Shown: piece after piece, positions 53,251 to 64,000 of the stretch
Layout: each line of letters starts with the position of its first letter
Position numbering within the stretch: the stretch's first letter is position 1
DNA from: Anas platyrhynchos
Taxonomy: Eukaryota > Chordata > Aves > Anseriformes > Anatidae
Assembly (NCBI RefSeq): GCF_047663525.1
Contig: NC_092606.1
Coordinates: 2,850,501-2,914,500 of the forward strand
Direction of reading: 5' to 3'
DNA: 64,000 bases
Notes under the pieces: model-generated
Told to the model about the DNA's origin: nothing
Seen by the model: the letters and a program-made list of their open reading frames with translations, nothing else
The model's database searches: none
Made by a program: the position numbers and the translations under genes

Positions 53251-56200
53251 TTTTAAAAGGATCCAGAAGAAATCATCTATATTTGACGTTCAGCATGGCA
53301 CACATCACCGTGTCTTGCAGCAAGCCCATGAAGAACAAGCATGAGTGAGCTCCATGTGCTTACCTGGGACCTAGCAATTCCACCCCGAGGAACCCATGGA
53401 GGACAGGACACACTAAGGGACTGCTATACTGAGTAGCTAAGCAGGCACAATAAAGGTGACAAGAGAACAGAGACTGAGTCAACAAAACAGAAACACCAAC
53501 AAACCTCAAACCTTCTCCCTTACAGTTGCCATCAGGTCAAGTTTTAAAGCACAAATTACTTTGAATTCTGCCTAAGTGCCCAGAGCATCCTGAAATCCTC
53601 CTTGCTTCTGCAGGAGGCCTTCCCATAGCCAGAGTCAGTTTTCTGTCACTGTCCTTCCCACTCTTGTTTTTAAAAAGTACCTGGCACTCAGGGTGCATAC
53701 GAAGCAGAGATCAACAGCTTACAGACAGAGGACAACCTGCTTTATGCTTCATGAAAGGTTTCCTATGCTGATACAGGTCAGTATTACTGGATATCCTATA
53801 GTAACATAGCAGTACTGCTGACTTAGATTCAAGCTCATTCAACAGAGGTTTAACAAAGTGATGAAAATCTTTACAGAACTGATTTTCCAGTGTTTGATCC
53901 CTCCTGCTGCTTGAAGAAAGCTTTAAATAGCTTTCAAATAAAACAACTCCATTAAAAAGAGATTATTCATAAGAACCCACTTTGCTAGCTTTTGTCCTTT
54001 CAGTTTTTAGCTCCCTATTATGTGCAGCAGTGCAGATATCTGTGTTTAAAATAAATGCTCTCGAAACCATGTCCTTATTTGCCTTTACTGCTGTAACTCT
54101 GCTGTCACGGTCTGTTGCTGCACGTCAGGGAGACGCTAGGAATGGAACATGACAGCTCCACGATGGTTCAAGCATGGAAAAACAAGACATGCTTTGGAAA
54201 GCATGGCTTTATGTGCAGTAACTTTAACACTGAACCAGTTCGCTGTAGGAAAAAAAGCCCTCGACATTTCACAGTGTTTGTTTAATCACAGCAAAAAAAT
54301 TAGCAGTCCATTACTTAGTTCACACAGGTAGGCCCAAGAAACCGTAGTAATATTTTATAGACAGGTATATATAAGAATACATGTATTTCAGCCACGTGAT
54401 ATTGTATTTCTTTTATCAAGGTACAGATTTTCTTTACTTCTGTCTAACAGTAGAGAAGGAGAATTTAATGGCAAAATACCTCCTTAACACTAAGAAATTA
54501 ACAAAATTCAAATTATTCCCACATATTTCTGTCAGGAGAAAATAACAAACGACAAAGCCATGCATTTCTTCACTACAACTGTGTTTATTTACTAACAAAA
54601 ATTCTGTTACTGCCACATAACAGGAGAGGACATCCTTGCCCCCAGCTCCAGCTCCCTGGCCGGGGGAAGGCAGACTTTGAGGACAGCCACTGTGACAATG
54701 GGGCACTGCGCTGCTTGTCCCTGCCACCTGCTCCTCCTGCCCTGCCCAGGCAGTGTCAGTAGTGACCCTGGGCAGTGTCAGTAGTGGCCCTGGGACATTG
54801 TTCTCCAGACAAAACCATGCACCAGCCCGTTTCAGCCCGTGCAAGCTCAACGTGCCTGCTCCCTGCGCTCAGGAGGCAGTGTGGCCTTCAGGGCCCCGGC
54901 AGCCCGGGGAGGCTTTGTCCAAACCATTTATCCCTTTCCAGAGAAACAGCAGTGAAAATGTTCTATAGATTTAACCACTGTCAGATGTTCTCTGAGCAGA
55001 ATATTAATTTCTCTCCTGAGAACATAAACTTTTTGTTGTAATAAGCCACCATGCTCTCAAGCCCTTTGATTTCCTCTGTCAGTGCTGCCCCCCAGCCCGT
55101 AAGTGCCAGCATCTGGGCGCAGCCTGAAAGGTGTCTGAAACGTGGGGAGGCGAAAAGGGGAGCAGTTACACACGCTTTTTTTAAAAAAACTGAAAATGTT
55201 AAATCACAGCAGACTGGCCACTGAAATGGTTTCCTTCTCACCAAACTTATGCAGTGGTTTTACAATATTAGCAAAGCCACAAATAAACTGTCTGAAATAG
55301 CAGGAGCAGTAATCCTTAAGAAAACCAAAACCTTTTACCTGGCTGCCATTGTCTGGAGAGCTGGTCAGGGCTGTCCTGCCTCCATTTTCTTTTTGTCTGT
55401 GAAAACCATTCCCTGGCTGGCTGCAGACTCATAATTAATTACTTCTGCTTGCAATGATTCACTTGTCTTTGGATTTGATCTCAGGTTGCTGACTTTCAGC
55501 ATATTACAGACCATTTGCAACTACATCAGTTCCTGTTCAAGTGTTTTACTTCGTACCGAGATATCATCTAGAGATAATGTGGAACAGGCATGCTGTGCGA
55601 TACCTTCTCCCCATCCTCTGCAGTACAGCAGGTGTTGTGCCAAAAGACATCTCTTTAAATTGCAGTAGGTCTCGTCCTGCTCTGAAAGCTGCTCCCTCCC
55701 CCTTTTCCTGTTACTTGGCTCCACGGGCTCTGGTTGGGCCACCATTTGACTTTAATCAGAATGTGAGTGAGGTCCAAAAATTGTTGAAAGCTCACTTATC
55801 CCATCCCAGTTCATTTCCTTGATGCCCAGTAGCACTTCTTACCGCTTTGCTTTTGCTAAACAGAGAGGTGCGGGGTAATGGGTTGGTTTCCCTCAGAATC
55901 AATCTGTGGTAGACCACTGCGTGCAGGCTGTATATTTATTGGATCTAGAGAACTGATTTTTAACTGTAAAAAAACTTTTAGGGAATCTGAACAGTATGCC
56001 AAAGCTGTGATCGTGGCACAGCCGTGCTTTCTTTATCCTTGTTAACACCAGTACTAACAGCAGCGGTGACTCTGACCTCAGCAGAGGCTCGCGGTCCCAG
56101 CCGAGTCGAGAGGTACGGAGCCGACCTTTGTACCTGGCATCCATCTCCCAGCCGTTGTATTTTCACAGTGAGTTCCTTGTGCTAGACGGGATAAAGCTAG

Positions 56201-57388
56201 AGCAAGTATACCTACCTATACCTCCACAGGCTGCAAGGAAATCCCCTGAGAACACGCTGCTGCTCTGCATTTAAATTAATTCAGAATTTAAATTTCTTAG
56301 TGCCAGAGAAAATTAACCTCTTCTTCAAACCTGCAAGGGCACTAGCAGCTAAGACTTCTGCAAAGGCCTGACCCTTAAACTAAGATTTCCATCACTTTTA
56401 CTTTACTTGGGTGAAAATGTACTGCAACAAGTAACTGCTGTACTAGTTTGCTGCCGTATCAGGAAAATCTGCACACTGCAAATCAGTTATCTGCAGATGC
56501 TATGCTTCAGCCGGGCCACATAACTCAAGAAAATTTCCAGAGATTTAATTCATAAGACAATATTTCCAGCAGGTATTACTCTGTTACTAGCCATAATGAA
56601 ATCTAAATCCTTTCTTAGCTTATCCATCATTTTAGTCACATTTCGTGCTCTGAAGCAGAGGACTAATTTTCAAAACCAATTTTCCCACTTTTTGGACGCG
56701 TCATGTCTCCCAGCAGTCACTGTCTCTGCCTGCCGCTAATTTATCCTTTTTCAGCCTGCCTAGTCCAATAACTTCAGTTTAAGAAACGGTGCTTTATTCT
56801 ATTCATTTCACAGATCCTAATACACATTCAAAAAGTAAACTGACCAAATCTAGAGAAAAGCTATAAGCTTTATCCTCATTCCTGTGGAGCTCAGCACTTT
56901 CAGCTTCATGTCTTCACATTTCCTGAATTGATTGAAGAACTTTCCCTAGACATTTCTGAGGCTCTGTCCTGGCCAGCCTCAGAGCAGCTTTTATGGCCAA
57001 TTTTTACATAAGTCTAATATTTAACTGAACTACTTCCTTTAATTTTTCCACAGCTGCCAATTTTCCTTGTTTTACAAACCAAGATTATCACTTTTCCTAA
57101 TTGTACAGTAAGGCCAGGGATCAGATTAGGATCGCCCCTTTTCATCATTCATTTTATAAACAGTACTTGAGTTACAGGATTTGGCTGCTAGGAGCCCCCG
57201 TTTCTGTCCATCTTTCCAGTCATTCACCAGGACTGTGATTTGAACAGACCAGATGTGCTCCTTATGAAACCCATAGTTCAGAAGAAGAGGTTTTTATATT
57301 TTCTGAGCTGATCTGTAAATTTCAAATCACAAGTCCTTTTTTCTCATAATTTGCCATTCATTGGCTGACAATCTTTTTGTTAAGCTAT

Positions 57389-57428
57389 GGATTTCAAATG
57401 TGACCTACGGACTTCAAATATGACCTAA
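57389..57428. repeat. 20-bp direct duplication carrying TGACCTA twice
   Basis: Two adjacent 20-bp units (57,389-57,408 and 57,409-57,428) differ at about three bases. Each contains TGACCTA, i.e. TAGGTCA on the minus strand, a monomeric ROR/REV-ERB or NR half-site. Confidence 0.7.
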
Positions 57429-57435
57429 GATTCTG

Positions 57436-57681
57436 TCATTCCATTCTTTCATTTCTTTCAAAAACTGGTATTTTAGTTTCATATGAGCAGGTAAGTTCCA
57501 GGCTGGTCAAAACTTTTCTGCTTTCTACTGTCTTCTGGTAAACTTTCCAGGTGAGAGCAGCCAGATTGCTGGTCAAGTCAGTGACCTTGCCAATTCTTTC
57601 TTGGAGCTTTGCATCCAGCCTTACCATCTGGCCAGAGAGTTGTGTAGGTGGCCCTCGTTTCTGAAGAGGACTTCCAGACAT
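57436..57681 (-). pseudogene. Unrecognised 81-codon minus-strand frame, coiled-coil-like
   Basis: The only minus-strand frame in the 3' desert with a protein-like composition: Leu/Lys/Glu heptad-like text (MVRLDAKLQERIGKVTDLTS). An in-frame TAG lies eight codons before its ATG, with further open text (LAEIEDGQM) upstream of that. It may be a pseudogene fragment or chance; no family is recognised. A 41-base A run begins about 75 bp to its right. Confidence 0.15.
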
Positions 57682-57757
57682 TTCAGATTCTTGTTGTAGC
57701 TACATCTGCCCATCTTCGATTTCTGCAAGCCCTACATAAAACAAGATACTTGTGGGG

Positions 57758-57798
<41 letters not shown>
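57758..57798. repeat. Poly(A) tract, 41 bases
   Basis: Longest homopolymer in the window, followed by GTAAAAGG and another A run. It could be a + strand retroposon tail, but the 300 bases before it match nothing I recognise. Confidence 0.9.
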
Positions 57799-57803
<5 letters not shown>

Positions 57804-60800
57804 AGGAAAAAAAAGAAGCACCAATGTTTCAGATACTGGTGTTTAAAAACACTGTCTGGATGTTCTGAATTAATATTGTGTTAGAAGTCGCCAAATGGCC
57901 GTATGCCAAGATTCAACCCAAGGTGTATTTTTATGGCAAAGCTATAAACCCACAAAATAAGTGGTTTATAATGGAAATTCTGACACACTTTTAATATTAA
58001 GAGCAGAAATACACTGGATGTGGCAAGTAAGTATTTGACAGCTGCGGTACTCACTTGTCGGCTGTTCTGCCCTAACAAGTCCCTTTTGATGGTGGGATTC
58101 CTGCTTTATCTCGTTCTGTTTCAGCCACGTGGTTTTGGGGCAGATGGGCTGAGCCATGCTTTGTGTTCATTCCAGAGCCTCTTGGTACCCTCTTTCTGGG
58201 CGATTACAGTGAAAAGCAACAGCTGGGATTCACCAAGTACTGATGTCTGCAGTGTTCTGAAGCTCATGGCAAGGACTCAGCTTCGCACAGAGAGCAGCTT
58301 TCATTAGCCAAGGGACGGGAAGTTTCCTCTGCCATTGATCCCTTCAAGTGGCACTTCTCACGCGGTGACAAGGTATTGTGGCTGGGAAGAGCTGTAAGAC
58401 TGAGCACATGGGCATTGCTTTCAACTTGAAACCCACAGACAAAAACCATCCTTGGAAGCCTGTTGATGCTACGGTTATGGATCAGCCCATGCACAGCTGG
58501 AGAAAGGAGTGACCTTGAGCAATATTTTGGACAATCTACCAGTTTACACAGGCACAAAAAGTATCCATCTACTGTGAATGCAATAATAACGAAATGGCAG
58601 TCGAGGGGGTAAAGGACTAAAAGTAATTTCAGAAGGCTGAAACATCATATAAATAAATCCTATACCTAACTTGAGATATTATAACCCTGATTTGGAGGGG
58701 GAAAAAAAAGACAGAACAGTTTTACTCACAGGTGAATGCTCTAACTAGTCACCTACATTAGAAGCCTCCCACTGACATCATTTACAACACACATATATTT
58801 ATCCAGGGAAAGTAGGAGGGGAAAGTGTGAAAAAACAGAACCATTTTTTATCAGAAGCATCTAAGATGAGAGTGTTCAAAACAGCCATCCAAATGGTACG
58901 CGCTGGCTCTGTATCTGATCTGTCCGTATGGCATGTTTTAAACCTGAGATTTCCAAATACAGATAGGGGGTTATGGATCTTTCCCATCCCAAGCTTCTTG
59001 ATTTGCAGTCACATTCTTCAGAAAACCCAAGGAAGAAATTAACTAATCTGTGACTGCCAGAATAGAGCTTGAAACACACGCACACACACACATATACATA
59101 TCTTGAACTTATTTTGTACTTCACACACAAGTTGGAGAGAAAAGATTTTGACTCAAAGTGAATGAAACCTAAACAGCTGACAAACAAACAAAGGATGATA
59201 GATTAAACTTTCCAAGTAGCATGCAAGCCTCCTCCACTGTAAAATTAAGTTTTCCTACTCCTAATGTGTAGATTAACTGCAACAGCAAATACTAATGCAG
59301 AAAGCTTTTTCTTTTAAATAAAAAATGAGAGGAAATGAAAACCAAATTACACATTACTTAAAAATAATCTATCTGGAGATGAAATAAAACATTTGTGACT
59401 ATGAACCAAGATTCATACCCCTATTTCCAACATCTTCCATTAACACCCCTAGGAAATTTAACACAATTAAATTAATGTCCTAAAGGGTACACTGGATTGA
59501 GGGAAGCAGAACCTGGGGCATACTAACTGGCTGCAGTCTTTGAAAGAGTCTAACAGCTTAAAGACACAAGACAATTTTACTTGCATCTTGAGATTCTAAG
59601 AGCATTCTGAGAGGTAGATTCTGAGAGCGTTTATACATGTAAAATGCCTAGAAATTAAAGCTCAAAAAAGGGCATTGTTTTGTTTCAAATCACAAGCAGG
59701 CTGCTTGTCTCAGGTTTGAAAGCCTCTGTGATTCTCTACAGAACTTCCTGTAAAAACAAAACTCCGCATAATGATTTAAGACAGGAGTGAAATCCTATTG
59801 ATCAAAACACAAAGTCGAATACAAGTCAAGAATTGGATGGAAGCTGATGGCAAGACAGTATATGAACACTTCTTAAAAAGGATATATCTGGACGCATCAA
59901 TAATCATGCAATTTGAAGTTCTTTAAGGGCTGCACATTCAGAAGAAAGTCAATGCTTACACAACCTTGTGCTTTTCATGCTGGACAAATTGGTAGAGTTA
60001 GCTAAACTGCCTACGGTCTACAACAGACAAGAAACATCTCAGCGGTTATGTGCTCCAGCGTTTCTCTGTGGAATTACATCTGGTATGTGAGACAAATGCA
60101 CTGGCTGCAACTCGAATTAGATCATTAGTACACACCTTTCACCAGGTATGACTGATACTGTTTTTAAATGCAGTACAAACTCTTAATTGCTACTCAATTA
60201 AGTCTACTTAGTCCACACGTCTTTCAAGTCTGCATATCCACATACCTTTTGAGCTAATCCTTTCAGTGCCTCGTTTCACGTTGATAGGTAGATAAATAGA
60301 CAGTCAGACAGATAAGAGAAAGATAAGGGCAAGAACTGCTGTATTTTTAATATTCTGGTAACGGAGGTTATGTTCAGGCAAACTTTTGTCATGCAATGGG
60401 ACTGCAAGGTCCTGACTCCCGCCTTTGTATCTTTTCTGAACAAATGGTACCCATTATATTTTTGGCTATTTACTTCAGTAAGCTTTTTGGGTGCTCTAAG
60501 CACATACACACATCCATGATTAAACATGAACATTCATTTTTTTAATATAAAATCAGTTCTGATGCAACCTGATGAGCTGAAGGAAAGTATCAATGTGTGG
60601 GGAAAGAGCCTTTGGCAAGACAGTTTATTTTTCTTTCTGTGGAGATCAGACTTTTCTTTATGATTAGTCTCATATGTTTCTTGCCGGTTACTTAGGCTAA
60701 TTTTGTAAAATATAAATTAATGTTTATGTTAGTCAAATCTCTCTATTTAGATGCTATTGAAATGGAGCCCTAGCACGGGTACATGCCCAGCTGTGCCTTG

Positions 60801-63800
60801 CAAATGAGGAAAAGGAAGGAGATTGACAGCAGCTCTTGTTGCTCCACAGACCAGCTCTGCAAATCTACATCAGCCACAGTGCTTTCTTTGGACCAAGCCT
60901 TCCTCCTTTTATTAGCTTTTTGCTGCTTTTCTGGGTAAGAAAAATCAATGGAAATTTGATTTATTTATTTTTTTATTAATATATTTTTTTTGGTGTAAAG
61001 GAAAGATAACCCAGGAAAAGTACTTCAGGCAGAACTCTCACGACTGAAAAATAAGACTGGTAAGATTTTCAAACCAAATTAAGTGTTAAGGATTTTGTTG
61101 GTTGTACTTTCTGTGGAAGAACTAGAAACTAACAAGCCCCTTTCTGGGTGCAACGATGCTGAGGAGCCTTGAAGGTCTAAGTATTTACTTCTGACACTAT
61201 TTAAGTGAACACATTTTTCTTAAATAGTGTTAACTATTAGACTATTAGATTTAAAGAAAGGTATGCAATTTTCACCATCAAGATGTAAAAGGCTTAACAA
61301 CCTAGCAGACCCCCTACAGTCCAAGCAACACAAGAGCCAGAGTATTTCTGCTACGATATGGGAGCAGGATGTGGAAAATTGGAAGGTCACTGGAAAAAAC
61401 ATGTGCCATAGGACCTGCATTTTGGAATCATCAGGGAAAATTTGAGGGATGCAGACCGTGAATCCTAAAAATCACTCAGAAAAAGATGAATCTGTTTCTC
61501 AGGTCCTGTCTAGACTGTGAAAAGATGGGTTCTGTTCCGCACTGCCAGGGCTGGAAAGGATGTGGTCAGCTGGGTGCATTTGATCATGTATGTGGTTGGA
61601 CTGTACCAAACTGAAATCGTTTTGCAGAACGAGGTTCTCTGAAAATATTACTCTAACCCTAGCAGCAGTCTTGCTGGGCAGACAATGTCAACCTGCCAAA
61701 TATAAAAAATGAGGTTTTGTTAAGCTACTTGTTATTAACTGCTCAAACCTCAACTGCAGCTGAAGGAAGAAACCCCAGCATTCCCACGACGAACACATGG
61801 CTTAACCAAAATATGGGAGGTCCTTTCCTCGGAGAAGATCACCAGCCTAGGAATAATTGTTAAAATAAATACTTGAAAACTTGGCTCTCTTGCTTCACCT
61901 ACACAAGAAGGAACAGCTCAGTCCATAAGCCAAAAATTCTGACTAACTTTTAAAAAGTATTTATCCTTTGAAACAGCTAAGCAGCATACTTTGATCTTTC
62001 TGTGTGAAACACTTCATCTTTTGGAGTAATCATAGTCAATGTCCAGTCTCATTTTAAAGTATAATTTGTGGCTTGAATACTTACAAGGTTATTTTGAGGA
62101 AATGTGAAAAATATAATTAATTTAGTATTGTTTAGCTCTGGTTTGAAGTCACAGATGTTATAAATTGAAGATAAGATACTCAAATTTTGAAATCTTTTGA
62201 AATTTTAAGTTGTGCGTATGGGACCAAATTTCTTTGCTTGTGAGGCTCCAGGGTTCCCAGACTGAACTCCAGTTAACTTCAGGATGATTCGATTTCTACC
62301 TGACATTAGAGGACAGAAATCATCTAACAGTAAATTCTGGATCACGTTAAGGATTATTTTGCTTTCTGAGTAATATTTTCCTATAAGTATATATAATATA
62401 AACCACTATAGTAGGGGAATTTTTATATATGAGTTATTTCCATTCAAAAAGAAAATTATTAAGAAATAAAGCACACAACCTTCCTATATCAATGTGCCAC
62501 TACTGAACCACATATATAGGGCTGTTTGAAAAGGCAAACCCTGGGATAAAGGCTGGGGTACGTGGCAGGAGAGACTATTGGAGCGTAGATTAATGGAAAA
62601 TGAAGAGCATGGAAGATGTTCATCGACTCTAATGCAAAGCACAGCAACAATTTAAACACAGATCAATACAAATAAAAGCTTATATTGACAGAAATCTTAC
62701 CTAATGTAACACAAAGTTTTATATTTAGTAACACACACAAAAAGTAAGCATAGGCTCAGTCCTGCAAAATCCTTAATGGGAGTACCTACAGCCTCTCATT
62801 TTCTTGTTTGTGATTGTTTATATAGGCTTAGATAAACTGTATTACCTTCTGTTGCCTTAGAAATAACATTTCTAATATTTTGACAGTGTAAGTCATGCAA
62901 TACTGCTTGTGCAAACAAGGAGGACTGGACAAGAGGGTGGCAGCATCTTTTTTTTTTTTTTTGGAATAGCTTTAACGCATGCCCTCCAAGCTGACATGTG
63001 CTTCCTAGATGAGAAAATACAACATTCCTTCATGCACAAAACAGTATTTTAGTTGTAATGAATTCATCCGATCCAGTTTTGAAACAAAAATAAACAGAGA
63101 AGATTGCATTTTCAGAACCCAGAAAGGAAAACAGCTCACGTGCCCTACGAGCTATTGTTACGAGAGGGTGAGTTTTCGCTAGAGGCACCAACAAAATTAA
63201 AAGTGGCAAAGAGAAAACTGATTAAATGCTTACAAAAAGTAACATCCACTATCTCCACTCCTTTCCAACAGACATCCCCATCTGGAATTTATTTTTAGGA
63301 TGCTCATTCCTTCTCACAGGTTCAATGCTACCCGTTTCACACCATTTAACTATTGAAAGCTCTTGAAATTCCGGGCCAGAGAAGCCAGAGCCCAGTGTAT
63401 TTCACAGTGATGTAGCTAATGTGTCAGACTTGTAAAATAGCTCTTAGTGGTAGACCTCCATTTAGAGAAAGACGGAAACTAGCTTTAAATACTTAAGGCT
63501 TTAATATCTAGTCCATTACGCTGCAGCAAGGTCTTGTAAAGAGTCAATTATGGGATACTTCTGATTTGATCCACATGCAAGGGAAATCCGCTTCTTTACC
63601 TTTAAACCTCTGTAGTAAGTGTCCTGTTTAAATAATTAGTGACACTTTTTCTTTGATCAAATTGATTCACATTGTTATTCTTTTATGTTAATTTAAAACT
63701 TAATCCATGTAAAATCCAAGACAGATCTTAATCCATCACTCAGAGAGCTTTTACAAAAAGGCACTATCATGAGATTTTCCAGAAAACACGACAAGTTAAA

Positions 63801-64000
63801 GACAGTAGTGAACTAGCTTGAAATGTTCTCCCCCCACACCCCTTCTGAAAACCTGTGAATCGCAAACAAAGTCAAAACTAGTAGCATGAGTAAGAAGTGC
63901 GACAATTCACAAATAACTCAGAGTGAAGACAAAACTAGCAGCCACTACAAGACAAAACCTATTCTCCAGCATATTTAATGATGAAGCCAAAACCTCAGCA

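Larger units (their letters stand above)
45735..53364 (-). ncRNA. Possible antisense spliced transcript (only donor sites seen)
   Basis: The minus strand carries the perfect 5' splice octamer CAGGTAAG with exon ends at 53,364, 49,473, 46,883 and 45,735, plus a GAGGTGAG donor after 47,042. No protein family is recognisable. Exon starts are not fixed, and a transcript is only inferred. If real it would run toward TBX4 and end between it and about 45.7 kb. Confidence 0.2.
53400..64000. other. AT-rich intergenic desert, no gene found
   Basis: No recognisable exon, RNA gene or retroelement on either strand. The neighbour expected from amniote synteny, BRIP1 on the minus strand, has a long last exon that would be obvious; it is not here. 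A41 at 57,758-57,798 and a short CA repeat near 59,079-59,092 are the main simple repeats. Confidence 0.6.

Noticed and set aside
40521..64000. Search for BRIP1 (FANCJ helicase) on the minus strand, expected right of TBX4
   Set aside because: No helicase motif or long terminal exon was found in any short minus-strand frame. The gene presumably lies beyond 64 kb.

Overview
The window is vertebrate nuclear DNA, most likely avian. It carries one confidently identified gene, TBX4, on the + strand, spliced from eight coding exons between 9708 and 38714. Evidence for a bird: the predicted protein (541 aa) is nearly collinear with the amniote TBX4 I know from mammals; introns are compact (0.5 to 10.3 kb); there are almost no recognisable interspersed repeats over 64 kb; and a very GC-rich promoter block sits beside AT-rich flanks. 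I cannot name the species.

Layout. Positions 1-5.4 kb are intergenic DNA upstream of TBX4 (by conserved synteny TBX2 would lie further left). They hold a five-fold TCF/LEF-SOX-like motif array at 4028-4074 and an AT-rich, enhancer-like block at 4.2-5.3 kb. Positions 5.45-10.3 kb form an unusually large CpG island covering the promoter, a probable non-coding first exon ending at 8545, and the first coding exon (9708-9863). Positions 10.7-38.7 kb hold coding exons 2-8, encoding the T-box DNA-binding domain and the C-terminal regulatory region, separated by introns containing several enhancer-like blocks. The largest introns are 10,828-21,119 and 22,933-32,604. The 3' UTR runs to a polyadenylation signal at 40,493.

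Positions 40.5-64 kb are AT-rich and I find no protein-coding exon there. I searched the minus strand for BRIP1, the expected next gene in amniotes, and did not find it. This gene desert holds enhancer-like blocks (about 41.3, 44.4, 47.0 and 50.1-52.1 kb), remnants of an old inverted-repeat element, long A/T tracts, and a surprising concentration of perfect 5' splice-site octamers on the minus strand, which may mark an unannotated antisense transcript.

How it works together: TBX4 is a T-box transcription factor for hindlimb, lung/trachea mesenchyme and allantois. Work in mice placed dispersed enhancers upstream, within and downstream of it. The non-coding blocks described here are candidates for those enhancers, judged only on base composition and motif content; no alignment was possible. 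No microbial mobile system, CRISPR array, viral gene or RNA gene was found.
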